A DNA stretch of 64,000 bases from Vigna angularis (Eukaryota > Streptophyta > Magnoliopsida > Fabales > Fabaceae), in assembly GCF_016808095.1 (NCBI RefSeq), contig NC_068977.1, positions 10,352,479 to 10,416,478 on the forward strand, read 5' to 3'. The notes under the pieces were generated by a model. The model had not been told where the DNA came from. It ran no database searches and saw nothing but the letters and a program-made list of their open reading frames with translations. Below, in pieces: positions 1-15,340 of this stretch. Every line of letters begins with the position of its first letter. Position 1 is the stretch's first letter. The translations under genes were made by a program, and so were the position numbers.

Positions 1-47
1 ACGATAACAACAAAATTGTGGAAGAGTATTGTGATTGATAAACATCA

Positions 48-347
48 ATGACAATGAAACACTTGTTAGAAACTTGGGAGATGATGGATGATTGTACTTG
101 TGCTTTTGATCTGAGGGAGACAAAACTGAAAAATAATTTAGACGAAGAACTTGTGGAAAACGAATGGAACCATGCAGAGGTTACGTGTCGATATGTGAGT
201 TTAGGCCAAACCTTAATAAAACATGGAATCCATGTATTTAAACAGGAAAGTAGCGTGGAAGAGATTCGATTCACTGATCCTTCCAGAAAAAGAAATCTTG
301 ATATGATGAACTCAATAGCTCAAGATCACAATACCAACAGTTGCTGA
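48..347 (+). CDS. Terminal coding exon of an unidentified gene (partial)
   Basis: A 99-codon open frame ends in TGA at 347 and is followed by an AT-rich stretch with AATAAA-like signals near 716, as expected for the last exon of a gene that starts outside the window. The peptide is hydrophilic and acidic, with no membrane segment and no repeat or motif that I recognise. An in-frame TAA lies just before the first ATG, so either translation starts at 48 or an upstream splice acceptor joins a short distance inside. I do not recognise the family. It may be an expressed C-terminus or a chance frame; moderate codon regularity and host-like surroundings favour a real exon. Confidence 0.3.
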   Translation: MTMKHLLETWEMMDDCTCAFDLRETKLKNNLDEELVENEWNHAEVTCRYVSLGQTLIKHGIHVFKQESSVEEIRFTDPSRKRNLDMMNSIAQDHNTNSC

Positions 348-1387
348 AAAAACAAAGATGAGTGCACAAAGAAGTTGGTGAAATACAGTTTGTGCAGCAG
401 GGAAAACTGTCCAACACCACTGTTTCTCATTTCTTCATGCTTCAGCAATCAATTGGTTACTGTGAATAATTCTACTTAAAACACTGCTTAGGTGAAGCTG
501 TTTTAAGTTTTTCAGTTAAGTGTTGTTTTAGATATTTAATTTTGCTTTGGTTTCAATGAAAATAGATTGCTCCATATTTTGCACTTTTTCCTTTTATACA
601 TTCCCCTGAATCAGGTAGTGTTTTAGTTCCAAAATTTTGCGCCATATATAAATGTAAAATTGGTCGATGTTTCGCTTTTGTACATATTGTCTATTTTCAA
701 AATATACTAAAATATTAAATAAAATTTTAATAAAATGAATCAGAACTTCATTTCACTTGGTTTTAATAAAATTGAAAATCATACTTACAACAACATGGAT
801 TTATAATTTAAGTTTCATATTGAAAAATTTTAATTTTTATATGTATAAAATTATTACATAGACTAATATTTATCACAACTTTAAACGTAATAATAGTGAA
901 ATAGAAAAATATTCTGTTTTCTTTACCTCTGGGAACCCAAAGACAAATCCAACATAACAAGGCTTAATAACTCTTGTATGAGCCCTAATCTGTTTCACGA
1001 GTTCAAAATTCTTTTGCATATGCTGTGAAAGTATTTGATGATAACTTTTACACTCTATTAGTACACCATTTTCTTCATAAAATAACCGTTACTACACAAT
1101 TGAAATTTCTGATTTTGGCTACTCAAATTGAAGCTTCATCCTCTCTACTAACCAATTATAAACATGGATAATTTGGCAACTCAAATTGAAGGTTCATCAA
1201 ATCCAATACTTCATTGGTAAAGGACACAATATTCCTTGTTTCAATTCTCATTTTCTTTGCTCAACAATAGCAAGAAATTGTATCCTTTACAAACAGTATT
1301 TGAAATCAATGCAAAAGCTTAACTATATAAAAGCATATGAACAAGAACACATTACACATTCCATTCCAAACACACCTATTGAATTTC
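348..1387. other. Intergenic / presumed 3' UTRs
   Basis: AT-rich DNA between two convergent transcription units. It probably holds the 3' UTR of the first exon (poly-A-like signals around 700-735) and the 3' UTR of the phytocyanin gene on the other strand. I see no repeat or convincing additional gene. Confidence 0.4.
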
Positions 1388-2283
1388 CTAATTACTCAAA
1401 CTACCTAAGAAAGATGCCAAAAGAAACTGAAAGAAGAGCACTTGAGACAGCCCAGTTGGAGAAATTGCAATATGGTAGCCAGAAGACTTGGCATGTTGAG
1501 GAAGAGACTCATCCACCATGACCCTCACAATCATCTTCTGTCCCACCTCACAGTGCCCTGAAGCACCGCTCATGAAGTAGAAGGTCCCTGGGTGGCCAAG
1601 CTTCAACTTGGTGTTGCCACTGTTGGAGAAGAGTTTGGGGTGTGTGGCATTGCAGTGTGTGTAATCCCCCTCATCCACCTCCATCACTGAATCCTTCTTG
1701 TACTTAAACCCTGCGATTAAAATAGAAAACTACTATAAAAAAAAACACCTGCACCAATTACCTCTTCAAGAGTTTCTTAAACATTCTGGTTTCCACAATA
1801 TTAAAGGTAGCTATCAAAACTGTAACACATTTTAGCATGACTTTCTATTTCTACAACTTTCTGCAGTACCAAGGTTCTTAAAATTTGTGTCATGCAGATT
1901 TTGAAAACTGGTTCATGATGACGATTGTAGCCACAACATTAAGGATTTTGTAGCGTGTGACAACGTTTCACAATGTGGTGGACATAGTTGTTTGTACTTT
2001 TCTACAATATTAAAGATCACAATGAGACTGGAAGTTAAAATCTTTTGTACTAATTATGAGTGGGGATTTAAAGAGAGATGCAGTGCTTACAGAGGGTGTC
2101 ACCAGCGTGGAACCTGTTGTGGGAAGCCCATTCATTGTAGAAGTTGGTGTCATTTTGGGGAGGGACAGCCCACCCATTTGAGTCACCAACTTGGAATTCA
2201 TTGGAAGCCACAGAGCAACATGTAAGAGTGGAAAAAATGGCAAAGAGAAACACTAATAGGGAAGTGGAACAAGAAGTAGCCAT
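1388..2283 (-). CDS. Early nodulin-like phytocyanin (GPI-anchored, plastocyanin-like domain)
   Basis: Two exons, 2283..2091 and 1710..1388, joined by a GT-AG intron (donor gtaagc at 2090, acceptor cgcag before 1710), give a 171-residue protein. Residues 1-26 form a signal peptide. Residues 29-127 are a plastocyanin-like domain starting FQVGDSNGW and ending GHCEVGQKMIV. The tail has a polar linker (148-155) and a hydrophobic C-terminus typical of GPI attachment. Of the four phytocyanin copper ligands, the first His is Asp71 and the Cys is Ser112; only His117 and Gln122 remain. This is the pattern of early nodulin-like (ENODL) proteins, which are plasma-membrane/cell-wall proteins believed not to bind copper. 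Structural cysteines C84 and C118 are kept. The intron within the domain after GDTL is the classic phytocyanin position. The exact paralogue cannot be named. Confidence 0.86.
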
Positions 2284-2956
2284 TGATAGTATGAGGCAAT
2301 AGGAGAGTGAATGCAGAAGTTTGTGGTAGAAATAGCACACTTTGGTGTAGTAGGAAATGTGGAAAAAAGGGTTTCTTATATATAGATGTAGATCGAGAGA
2401 GTGGCGAAGTTGGTTTTGAGTGAGTTGGACGAGAAATGGGAGTAGTGGGTGATTACAGTTATTTTCAATCATATCTTGGAGCCTTCGAATTTTGCAGATT
2501 AATTTGACTGTTAATTTGGGTTGAATTTTCAATTAAATTAACACGGTTGAAAGTTCAGATAGGAAATTTAGTGGGGGAAGCAGAAATACACACAAGAAGA
2601 AAAATGCTATAATCACGGATCATGGGTCATGGTAGTTTATTGGCATATTCAGCATTGTGTTAAGGTGCTACTTGTGTTGTTTTTCTATGTTCACTTCACG
2701 TATTACCTTTCTAAGTAGACTAATTGATCTAATAGTGAAAAGGGAATTGCACTTTTCTTGAGTAATGCCATATACACACATATTGTTGCTACATTTTTCT
2801 GTCATATCTATGAATGAGCACGGGTATGAGGTGTAGAACAAACAAATGAACACAAAAGGGTCGACAACTATCACTGACACTAAAACAAAAGAAAAAGTAA
2901 TGATTTACATCTGCTTTGCAGGCTATAAAAGTATGTTACAATATAACACGATGTTG
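2284..2956. other. Promoter of the phytocyanin gene and 3' UTR of the next gene
   Basis: AT-rich host DNA containing the phytocyanin promoter and, below 2957, the 3' UTR of the membrane-protein gene, which is also on the minus strand. Short open frames here show no recognisable protein. Confidence 0.4.
2375..2384 (-). promoter_or_regulatory. Likely TATA box of the phytocyanin gene
   Basis: TATATATAAG on the minus strand, about 95 bases upstream of the start codon at 2283, leaves room for a short 5' UTR. Position and sequence fit a plant core promoter; no further element is claimed. Confidence 0.4.
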
Positions 2957-5900
2957 CTATAATGAAGTCTCCAAATCTCTTGTATGTTCAGACTCCTGTT
3001 CAGAATCATTTGATTTAGATGTTTGGCAATTGAAGGATCTCAAACTTATTATCCGAGGAAAAGCACTTTTTGATCTGATTATTTTGGAAGCACCATGCTT
3101 CTCAGCAAGCTCATCAGATAGTGTGTTTAAGATAACATCAAAACGCCTCTTGTAGGTAGGGAACCTTGTGATGAATTTAGTGATCCCTTGAAGTCTTTGC
3201 GAAAGATAAATGAAAAAAAAAAATGAGGGGAGAAATCCTTAGTGGAAAATTAGTGCAATAGTTATAACAAAACAACCAAATTGATTTGGTTTGATATGTA
3301 CCTTCTTGCCAATGCATGAAGTTCAGCACGTTTGCGATCAGATTCTGGGACTCTGCGGCCAATAAATGATTTTTCTACCCTGGTGGGATCACCATTGAAG
3401 AGGACTAATTTGCCAAAGTAGTCCTCTTCTGACACACTAAGATTTTCAGCTTTGATTTGTTCTTTAATGACCAAAAGGGGATTAAGGAACCATTCAAAAA
3501 ACTGTTCCTTCGGTTTGTTTGATGTAGTTAGTTCAGTATCCTCACCTGCATGGAGAAAGTGTAAGCCTAATTATTTCTTGAAAATGCTTACTTTATACAA
3601 ACAGTAGATGAAAATTAAACAAGCACGCACACAAATGATTACTAGTAGTGCAACAATGATCCCTTACTTATCAATATACCAGAGGAGTTCTCTTTTACAG
3701 AACGAAAAAGAGCTTGGAGAAGGCAATAAGCTGGCAAACCAATTCTAATGACTCTACCCCTTTTGCCAAACTTTGCTTCTTGTATGTCTTCATGTGTTAT
3801 TAGCCCTTCAGAAATCAGTGATTCTCCAAGTTGATGGCATTCTTTGAACAAGCCATCCAACAGCTACACAACTCATGCAGAATGTTTATTTAGTACAGAT
3901 GCATAACATGAATACAAAAATTGATATTTGAGAACTCGGTAGCAAAGAATACCTCAAATGGTTTGAACTCGGGTATATTTTTCAGTGATATTGCACGAGA
4001 GAGTGTCTTTGTAAAGGAGTTTGTTTTTGTGAGGGAATTTGAATGGAGAAGTGTCCTTGATGATGGTTTCAATTCAGTCTTTTTTCGATATTGTGGCCTA
4101 TCAAACAATCAACTGCATTAACTACAACTCACATCATCAACACGAAATAGAAAGCATAGCAGAAAGAGACCTTGGGAAGAAGGATCCATCTTTCATGTCA
4201 AGAATATCATTGCTGTATTCATCATAAAGGGACACAGCTGCAACAATGTACCTTAGGCCAAACAAAAAAGAAGACTCCTGCAAACATTAGAAAGAAACAA
4301 ATACTTATTGGATTAATTTAACATAAGCTTTAATTAATACCATTTTAGACTATAGACTTAAATCTAACTCTGTTACAAAATTAACTCTACTGGGTGTGGA
4401 TTATTTCAAGTTTAGTTAGTGATCTCGAGTTGAAATTTTAATATATGCAGCTTGATTAAGGCTAAGATAAGCATAACATATCATGCTTAAAACTTGTAAT
4501 CTCAATAGATATACTTAAAACTTGTATGAAGATTGACCTGATAAGTGATAAGACCTGCATAGGCACCCAGAAAGAAACTAGCTAACACAGATGCCAGAAC
4601 CGCCCCAGCAACAGCCAGTGGCCACAAAATAATGGCAAGGCCTGCAAAAGGCACACATATTGTCTCCAAGAAAGGGCCTTCACGACCTATAAGATCATGT
4701 AAAAGACGGTTCCACCCTTTAAAAAGCATGTAAGGGCCTTTACATACAGAAATTGTAGATATAACTGGTGTGTCAACTATGACCCCAAGAACCATAGCCA
4801 CAATAGCTCCAGGAAGATATTGCAGCCTGCATCAAAACATTTTTTGTCAATCTAGAAGACCTTTGCATCATTTACAACATACTATAGGTATGCACAGTAT
4901 AATAAAACCCCCTGTTACCTAAAACCAAAGATTTGGATGCATTTACAACAAATTCCAAGGTATGTTTCATTAGAGACATAATGGTACAACAAAAACCAAA
5001 CTCAGAATGTAATGACAAAACCTGATGTCATAATAGTTTCCATCTGGATCCTTTGGTTGAAAGAGGTCATCCATAACAGATAAATAAGTATCATAGCATT
5101 CATTTTTCACATCTTTGACAATATCAAAGGTCTTTGTTATAGTGGTCCATGTTCCATCCTGAAGATGCAATATGAAATTCTGTATTGAGTGACAACAGAA
5201 GGACAAAATTAACGAGGATTTTAATAACCTAAAAAATGAAACATACAATGAAACAATGGAAAAGTTTGTACTCTTTTCCTCCCTCTACAGCTTCAAAAGT
5301 AGCAAATATTGGTGCAAAGAATCCATAGGCTGCTCCACCTATAACACTTCCAACAATGCCAACCAATGGCCATAAAATCAACACCATTGGTAGTAGACAT
5401 GTGCATGCAACAAACTTCAGTGCAGGTCCTAATTTTTCTGATCTGAGTTAAGGAAATCAATACAAGAAACAATAAGAAATCTAAAACAATGAGAAAATCA
5501 AATTTGAGAGACTGGAGCCAGGGTAAGCACCTAACTACACAGTAATATGTCCAAATACAATGTATCGGCCAAAGACCACATATGATAGTTGAGTTGCCAA
5601 TTGTCATTATTAAGCATATCAGTGGGCACAAAATGACACCTGAAATCATAGTACAGATTGAAAAATGAGTGAGCTTGATAAATCATAATCCTGAAGCGGA
5701 AACTTAGAACAACAGATAGATTGTGTAAGAAAAGGGAGGGAGAGAACAAAACAACTATTGTATATATTCTTTAGAGGGAAAAATAAACTGCTAAATTCTT
5801 TGTCATGGTTGAAACTTTGGAATACCACATACTTATTTGTCATGTAGTTTAAATAGTTTACTTTTATTTTTTTCTTTAATTTCCAGTAACATAAAATTTG

Positions 5901-6402
5901 TTGTGCTTAATGAACAAAACTAAAAGATTGATCATCAACATGGAATTTAATTGTTTTCTCTTGTTAATATCACACAATCATGGAAACATCATTCAATCTG
6001 TATTTGTCGCCAGCTAAATAAAATGAGTAAATCTCCTACAAATATGTAATAAAATGGAACACATGCTATATTACGAACAAATCTTCAAATGTCCATTGTC
6101 AAAGGAAAAAACCATCACATTAAAATGAATAATTATCTAAAATAACTTGTAACAAAAGAAAGTTTGCATAGGCAGTTACCAAGAAATTCCATCTCTTTTA
6201 AGTTCAACTAGTATTTCTCAATCAAAGCATACATACATACATACATATATATATATAAAACAGCTGAACGAACTCAGAAAAATGGAAAAATAATCATGGG
6301 CATTCCACCTTTGATGTTGCCAAGAAGCCAAAGACCGATGAAGAAAGGAAGAAAGCAAACCAAGTTCCATATTGAAGCCCAAAATCCTGTTGGAGGTTCC
6401 AT
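2957..6402 (-). CDS. Multi-pass membrane protein of the At3g27390 family
   Basis: Ten coding exons with consistent phases: 6402-6309, 5639-5531, 5442-5247, 5158-5022, 4826-4538, 4277-4171, 4097-3953, 3863-3668, 3545-3302, 3194-2957. They total 1755 nt, 584 residues plus stop. The protein starts MEPPTGFW, has hydrophobic segments in the first 110 residues and again around 180-275, and contains the family signature GREGPFLETICVPFAGLA in exon 5, followed by DEYSNDILDM and FFPRPQYR in exons 6-7. The C-terminal third is soluble and basic, with an EQFFEWFLNPLLVIKEQ segment. This matches the plant-specific uncharacterised membrane proteins typified by Arabidopsis At3g27390; the molecular function is unknown. 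Length and exon phases look intact, with no stops or frameshifts seen. The start is set by the conserved N-terminus; the frame-shifted longer reading upstream is not the protein. Confidence 0.87.
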
Positions 6403-7242
6403 TGCTCAGCCCCTCGAGTACAAAAAGATTCAAACTTTAACAACTTCAAAGATGATAATGATTGAAAACTACACACCCAGATCAAAAAAACCAGTTTTCT
6501 GTCATCACAACTGGCTATCTCAGCACCAAAACCCAAATCACTCTTCATTCTGCGAGTTGCCATAGCTGCAGAAACCAGCAGGTGGGTCAATCTTAAACCG
6601 CATTTTCTCCCCTATTTTAGAACTTTGAGCTGTAGCCTTAATATATATTTGAAAAGGGTACGGTGGGATTGTGCTCATATTTTATTTTGAGAATGGTGAG
6701 AATCATGAGAGTTATGCCTGAAATGAGAGGAAAAGTTATGAATATAGTTAGTTCTTCTTATGAACGAGCATCCATCACATGATGCTTTGCCAAATTCTCA
6801 TTCATTTTATTTTTTTCTAATCAACACTCCTTTATTCTGAGCATCTCATATTCCTTTGTGCTCAACTTTGGCCTAAAGCAAAGCAAAGAGTGTGTGATTT
6901 GGTGACTTGTGGTGTGCGATTTGTTTTGATTTGCGAAAGGAAAAGTAAGAGACCACTTTGAATATGGTACAACAAAACACAGTTACATGGGACCTGAACC
7001 TGAAGCTGATATATATGTATATATATATATATGACATGCACGCAGTTCGTTAGTTTTTACATTAATTATTACAACAGTTCCTATGAACCGAATCTATTCG
7101 CAGGAATTGGAACAGTGAATTAGAGAGCGACGCAATAATTTATGGTTATGCTTCATCATTAAAGAAAATATTTGAAAGAGATTTTACATTAATTTATCAT
7201 AATTTTATTCAATTTAATATGACCATTTTCTGCAAAAATATG

Positions 7243-7330
<88 letters not shown>

Positions 7331-8844
7331 CGCGTATTTGTGGATACTTGACGGTGAAAAGTATTGGTGGAAACGTTTTCTGTTTTTGATTTTGTTTATT
7401 CAAAAAGTTTACATAGGATATAGCAAAATAAAAGTCGTTTTAATGTCTTTATTTTCACTTACATATTGTATTCGATATTTTACCTTTTTTTTTAAATAGC
7501 TGAATTTAGTTTAATAATTATATATATATATGAGATTAAAATAATCGATAATTTAATAATATTAAATTTTATTTCTTTTTTATCTGAAGTATTAAATCAC
7601 AAAATGTTAATGAGTTCCTCTTTAATATATAAGGAAAACTAATTATTTGAATTAATTAATCTTGATTTTGAATTTTGAATAATGACAAATCTGAAATTTT
7701 TGAGAGTTGGGATTGAATTTAAAAGTTGGGATATTTTATGTTTTGTGTGCTATTAAATTGTGAGAGTGTTTATGGTATTTGCATAATTGTAGGATGGTAA
7801 GGTTATTAAGATGTGAGTTATGGAAATTGTAGTAAAATGAATAAAAATTGCACTATTGTAATTTAAAGATCATGACAACTTGTATTATTCTGAGCATTGA
7901 AAGTATGAGATTTTGGGGAGTTAAAAGATAGACAGATCGAAAATTTGTAATTTCTAGTAAGATTTAAATAGTAACAAGTTTGGGATATGAAGATTGAAAT
8001 TATGAAGGAAAATATTTGGTATGTTATCTGTTATGTATTTTTATGTGTTTCTCTCTATGTTATATATATGTTATAAGTGGTTTATGTTTCATGAAAGGAG
8101 TTGATGATTTAAAAGTTGTTAATTTTCATGAAATGAGTATTTGTTTTGGGATTATATTTAAGAATTTTGTATTTTGGAATGTGTTTGAATGCGAGTATGA
8201 GTGGATTGATTAATGGAATTTGAAATATGATAATGTTGATGATTCTAGTGTTAATTTGTGATGTGTTTAATCTATTAGTGAATGGGAGAAATGAGATTTA
8301 AACATAGTGATGACAGGGAAAGATAGTGAATGAGTTGTATATACTAATTTATAATCGTAAACCAACATAATTGTGATGAAATATTTGTGAAAGGATGTTA
8401 TTATGCAAAATTGAAAAAGAGGTTATAATGATAAGAGTTAGTGTGACTCGTTATTATGTGTGTTATGATGTTCTATTGCTTAAACTTGAGTTTGATAGAA
8501 CTTATATCTAAAGAAAGACATTAAATAATTAAGTTAGAGTTTTACGTAATACAATTGTTGCTTTGTAATGATCTTAATTGACATTGTTAAATTATACGTA
8601 GTTTTATCAATTAGAATTATCACGTATTAATGACATTCCTATGTACTTAGTGAAATTTTAAGATTGTTACAACTACTTTCTAAATAATAAAATCTCAATC
8701 AATAAACATATTTTGATTATTTTAATCAATTTTAGGTTATGTTTTCGTTGTGAATATTAAATATAGTTTCTCCTAAAAGTTTAAGTTTATTTAAATTTGT
8801 GATTTTCTTCAAAGAGAAATGAACAATTTCTTTATTTCATAAGT
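6403..8844. other. Promoter of the membrane-protein gene and AT-rich intergenic DNA
   Basis: The first about 300 bases hold the 5' UTR and promoter of the minus-strand gene (TATA-like AATATATATTTG around 6640). The rest is AT-rich, with several (TA)n tracts at 6236-6256, 7013-7032 and 7247-7329. I see no gene in 6700-8844. Confidence 0.45.
7247..7329. repeat. (TA)n microsatellite, about 83 bp
   Basis: Uninterrupted alternating AT. The tyrosine/isoleucine open frame predicted across it is a repeat artefact. Confidence 0.97.
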
Positions 8845-9789
8845 TGTCAGACCTCGTAAATATGCACCCAAAACCCCTCTTGTCAGCTCATTAAAAACGC
8901 ACTCAAAACTCTCTACACTGACGCCGGGTGTTAAGAAACGAGGATCTGAAATCAGATAGTGGGATGCAGGTGTCAGCAGAAGAGTGGACGCTCGTTTTAC
9001 GTGGGAAGAAAAATGATTTTTTGAAACCTTCTTCCCACTCTCTCTGCATGCACCCTTCTTCTTCCAAAAATCTGATCTTTCATTTTCTCCTCCTTCTCAC
9101 TAGAAATCTTATCTTCTCTCAAAGAAAACTAACCTTTTCTCTTCTCCGATCATCTTTCAGAAACCGTAGAAGTGTTCCCGGCGACCCAAGCTTCATCTTG
9201 AACCAAACAAGTTTCAAGTTTGAGCTGGTAAGTTTTCTCCCCTTAGTCGTTCGATCTTTTGTTACATGCGAAACCAAGTTCTGGTTGCATGCAGGGGTGT
9301 AGTCTAAGTTATTTTTTATTTTTATGTGGTTCGGTTTAGTTGGAAGAGTTAAGTGATCGTTGAGGGTAAAAAGTTGTAGTCGGGCGAACCAAAAACCTAC
9401 TTTTAGGCCATTCAATCACGTATCCAGGTAAGGGAAGCTTATCTAATTTAATTGTATGTTGTTGTACGTTCGTTGTTAATGAATGCATGTTGATGAATGG
9501 TTGAACGTATGTATCGATTATGAATGCTGATAGGACGTTCGGTCAGTAGAGTAGTTTTTGGTAAGGTGGTCGTTCGATCATCCTTTTTCTTTCTTTTGTT
9601 TGACCGTTCGGTGTTGGTTGTGTAAACCGTTCGGTCAAAATTCACTTATGTTGTACATTTTTAGTTGGAAAGTTATGTAAGGTCGTTCGGCCATAACCGT
9701 ACTCTCTTTTAATGTTAAGACTGATCTGAGTTATTATTAATTGTTAATATTCTATTATATGATTTATTGCTATATTTTGGGATGTTACA
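8845..9789 (+). mobile_element. Solo LTR, short variant (945 bp), TSD TAAGT
   Basis: Starts TGTCAGACC and ends GGGATGTTACA, flanked by the 5-bp duplication TAAGT at 8840-8844 and 9790-9794. It shares start, end and several internal blocks (the AACCGTTCGGTC motif, CATGCGAAAC near 9270, TCCAGGTAAGGGAAGCTTA near 9425) with the 2.6-kb LTR next to it. It lacks the central 1.5 kb of that LTR, so it is a deletion variant or subfamily. No internal domain is attached: a solo LTR left by LTR-LTR recombination. Related 3' ends occur at 15598, 46999 and 63529. Confidence 0.85.
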
Positions 9790-10108
9790 TAAGTTCATTT
9801 ATATAAGATAAAATCATGAATTCTATCATGTCAATCTTGTATTGGAAAATGTGTGAATAAATTATATTTGGTGAGAATCATATTTATTTCTATTTTTTCT
9901 TTCTATGACCAATACTTCTATTTGGGTGAATATGTATCTATGCCTAATATATTTAACATGTACCCTTGTTCGTGTTCAACAGATTAAGGTTTAATCAATG
10001 AAGTATCTAATTTATAAATTAATAATATTTTTATGATGATAATAATTTATAATTCTTTATGTTAACAAATTTAATACATATGATTTTAATTTAGACTTAC
10101 ATAATAAT
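9790..10108. other. Spacer between two solo LTRs
   Basis: About 320 bases of AT-rich DNA; nothing recognisable besides the target duplications at its edges. Confidence 0.6.
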
Positions 10109-12729
10109 TGTAAGACCCTGGAAAATAACGTACGCTGGAGTATGCGTGGCAGCTGGAGAACGAGACACCTCAACAACGTACGTGGCAACCGTAGAGCGTG
10201 ACACTTCACCTACGGACGCCAGGTGTCACGTTGCATGGGGTCTGGAGTAAGGAGTGCAATGCAGTTTGTGTGTTACTCTGAGAACGCGACACTTCAACAA
10301 CGGACGCCAGGTGTCATGCCGAGGGGAGTCAGAAACCAGTTAGTGGAAAACAGGTGTCGGCTGAAGAGGGGACGTTCGTCCTCGACTGTGGAGCAAAATT
10401 TGAATCTCAGAAAAGTCTACTTCACTCTCTGCATTCACTTTCTTCCTTACCAAAACTCTGACCTTTCTTCTTCTCCACCTTCTCTCTAGAAAACTCCCTC
10501 CTTCTCTCTACTGTTACTCACCCATTTCTTCTCCGTTCAACATTCAGAACCATAGGAACGTTCCCTGCGTCGTGAGCTTTATCCTGGACCGAACAGCTCC
10601 AGATTCTGAAACCGGTAAGTCTCTCGACTTAGACGCTCGTTTCTGGATGACATGCGAAACTAAGATTCAGTTGCATGTAAGGGTATAAACTAAGTTCTCT
10701 GAATTTTCTTTTGGTTAGACTTAGTTGAAGAACGTAAGAAAAATCGTTGAGGTAGAAAGCCATAGTTGGACGAGTCAAAAATCACACTCTTAGGACGTTC
10801 ACTATTGATCCAGGTAAGGGAAGCTTATTCAATTTAATTCGTATGCTTTTGACTGTGATGCATGTACATTCTGCGAAGTTGTATGAAGCATGATTTTGTG
10901 ATATGTGATTATTTGATATATGATAATAAAATGAGTTTGAAAGTAAATAAATTTTGAGTATAAAATTCCTTTACGATATTGAGTAATCAGCATTGAACGG
11001 TTCTTGACCGTTTGGTGTTCTAGTAAACTTTTTTGAAATGGAATACTTTCATTTGGGAAGAATTCTGGTTGAGGATGAGAATGTCGATCTTCTACTTAGA
11101 GCCTATAATGAGCAGTGTCGGTCTTATACCTATCATTAGTACTGAGTAGTGCTCGGTCTTACACCAAGCGCTCATACTCTTTTCTTGTATAATCTCTAGA
11201 TGAAAATATTGTTGGTCTAACTTCAATAATGTTCTCTACCGTGCTCAGTCGTTTATTATCATTGGTTTTCTGTATGTGAACTATAGCCACTGGTCCTTCC
11301 GACAAGTTGGCCAACCTTGATATTCCACGAACCGAACCTCAAGTCATCCATCTGTGTCGACCGACCATGTCGAGCACCCTTGTTAATACAGGTCGACCAT
11401 CTGTGTCAACCGACCATGTTGATCACCCATGATAATACAGATCATCCATCTGTGTCGACCGACCATGTCGAGCACCCTTGTTAATACAGGTCGACCATCT
11501 GTGTCGACCGACCATGTTGATCACCCATGATAATACAGATCATCCATCTGTGTCGACCGACCATGTCGAGCACCCTTGTTAATACAGGTCGCCCATCTGT
11601 GTCGACCGACCATGTTGATCACCCATGATAATACAGGTCGTCCATCTGTGTCGACCGACCATGTTGAGAACCCATGTTAATACAGGTCGTCCATCTATCT
11701 TGTAGTCGGTCCTATTCTGTTTTGGAACGGGGGAATTTCTTAGGTCTCGTTTCTCACGTTTGTCCTCGTTATAAAGAGGGCTGAACGTTCGTGATGTTAT
11801 GTACTTGTACTGAAAGACAAAAACAAAAATAAAGTGAGAGATTATAAATGATGAACAGTATATGTGATGAATAAACGGTTGTGGAATTTGAACGAGCGTT
11901 CCAGGGAGGAACGACTCTAGAATGAAAGTTGTGATTTGTAATGTATGAATGTGGACAAAGCTTGGCCGACGTTTCATCCTGATGTTCCGTGAGTACTCGT
12001 CCTCACGTAGAGGGGGTACATGATGTGTGGGAACGGCAGGAGGTCCTAGTCCTTATGGGTACTTTGGACGGAACGGACTAACCTCGGGTGGCAGCTGATA
12101 AGGTTTCCAGTTACTACATCACCCAGGTGCACGAACGTAGTAGCTACACAAGATTCATACAGTCCGGACGGTCAGTCTAGTATCAGGAATTGATTGAGTT
12201 AAGGGATTGATTTAATTATATGTTGTGAAATATTTGATATGTTTAATGTGTTATGAAATGAATGATTTTACTTGAATTAAATTCAATAAGCTTAACCTGT
12301 GTCCCCTTCTTTGCGTTGTCGATCGTCATTGTACGTCCGTCCTGTCTATGCAATGATCATCCGTGTGGGTGTGAGCAGATGGTGAGGCGTTGCTTGAGGA
12401 AACGCTGGAAGAATAAATTTGGAGGAAGCAACCCTCGTAGATGTTGAAATGAAGGCCGAACAGTAGACGTTCGGTTAGCTGTTTAGATTAGATATTTTTT
12501 TTATTGTACTGATTTTAGAATGACCCCTTTTGATTAATTGACCGTTCGGTATTTCTGTTTTGTAAACCGTTCGGTCAGGCATGCTTGGGTCGAGCGTTGT
12601 TTTGTATTTAACTTATTGTAAGGCCGTTCGGCCGGAACCTTTGCTTACGTTATTTAAGACTGATTTGGTTTATCATTAATCGTAATTAATTCTATTATAT
12701 GGTGTTTACTGTATTTTTGGGATGTTACA
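10109..12729 (+). mobile_element. Solo LTR, full variant (2,621 bp), TSD ATAAT
   Basis: Starts TGTAAGACCC and ends GGGATGTTACA, flanked by ATAAT at 10104-10108 and 12730-12734. Inside are a region also seen in the chromovirus LTR at 52331-54261 (for example CATGCGAAAC, AGGTAAGGGAAGCTTA, TGTGTGGGAACGGCAGGAGG), a 49-bp tandem repeat and several GTTCGG-type motifs near the end. No gag or pol is attached, so it is a solo LTR of the same family as the Ty3/gypsy element whose integrase lies at 54297-55472. Confidence 0.88.
11343..11685. repeat. 49-bp tandem repeat, 7 copies, inside the solo LTR
   Basis: Units contain CATCTGTGTCGACCGACCATGT and end AATACAG. Two alternating variants (TCGAGCACCCTTG and TGATCACCCATGA) make a 98-bp higher-order unit repeated about three times. 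Confidence 0.9.
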
Positions 12730-12734
12730 ATAAT

Positions 12735-15340
<2,606 letters not shown>

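Noticed and set aside
7209..7403. Open frame rich in Tyr and Ile
   Set aside because: Translation of the (TA)n microsatellite.
11343..11685. CRISPR-like array
   Set aside because: Repeats are directly adjacent with no unique spacers, inside an LTR of a plant retrotransposon.
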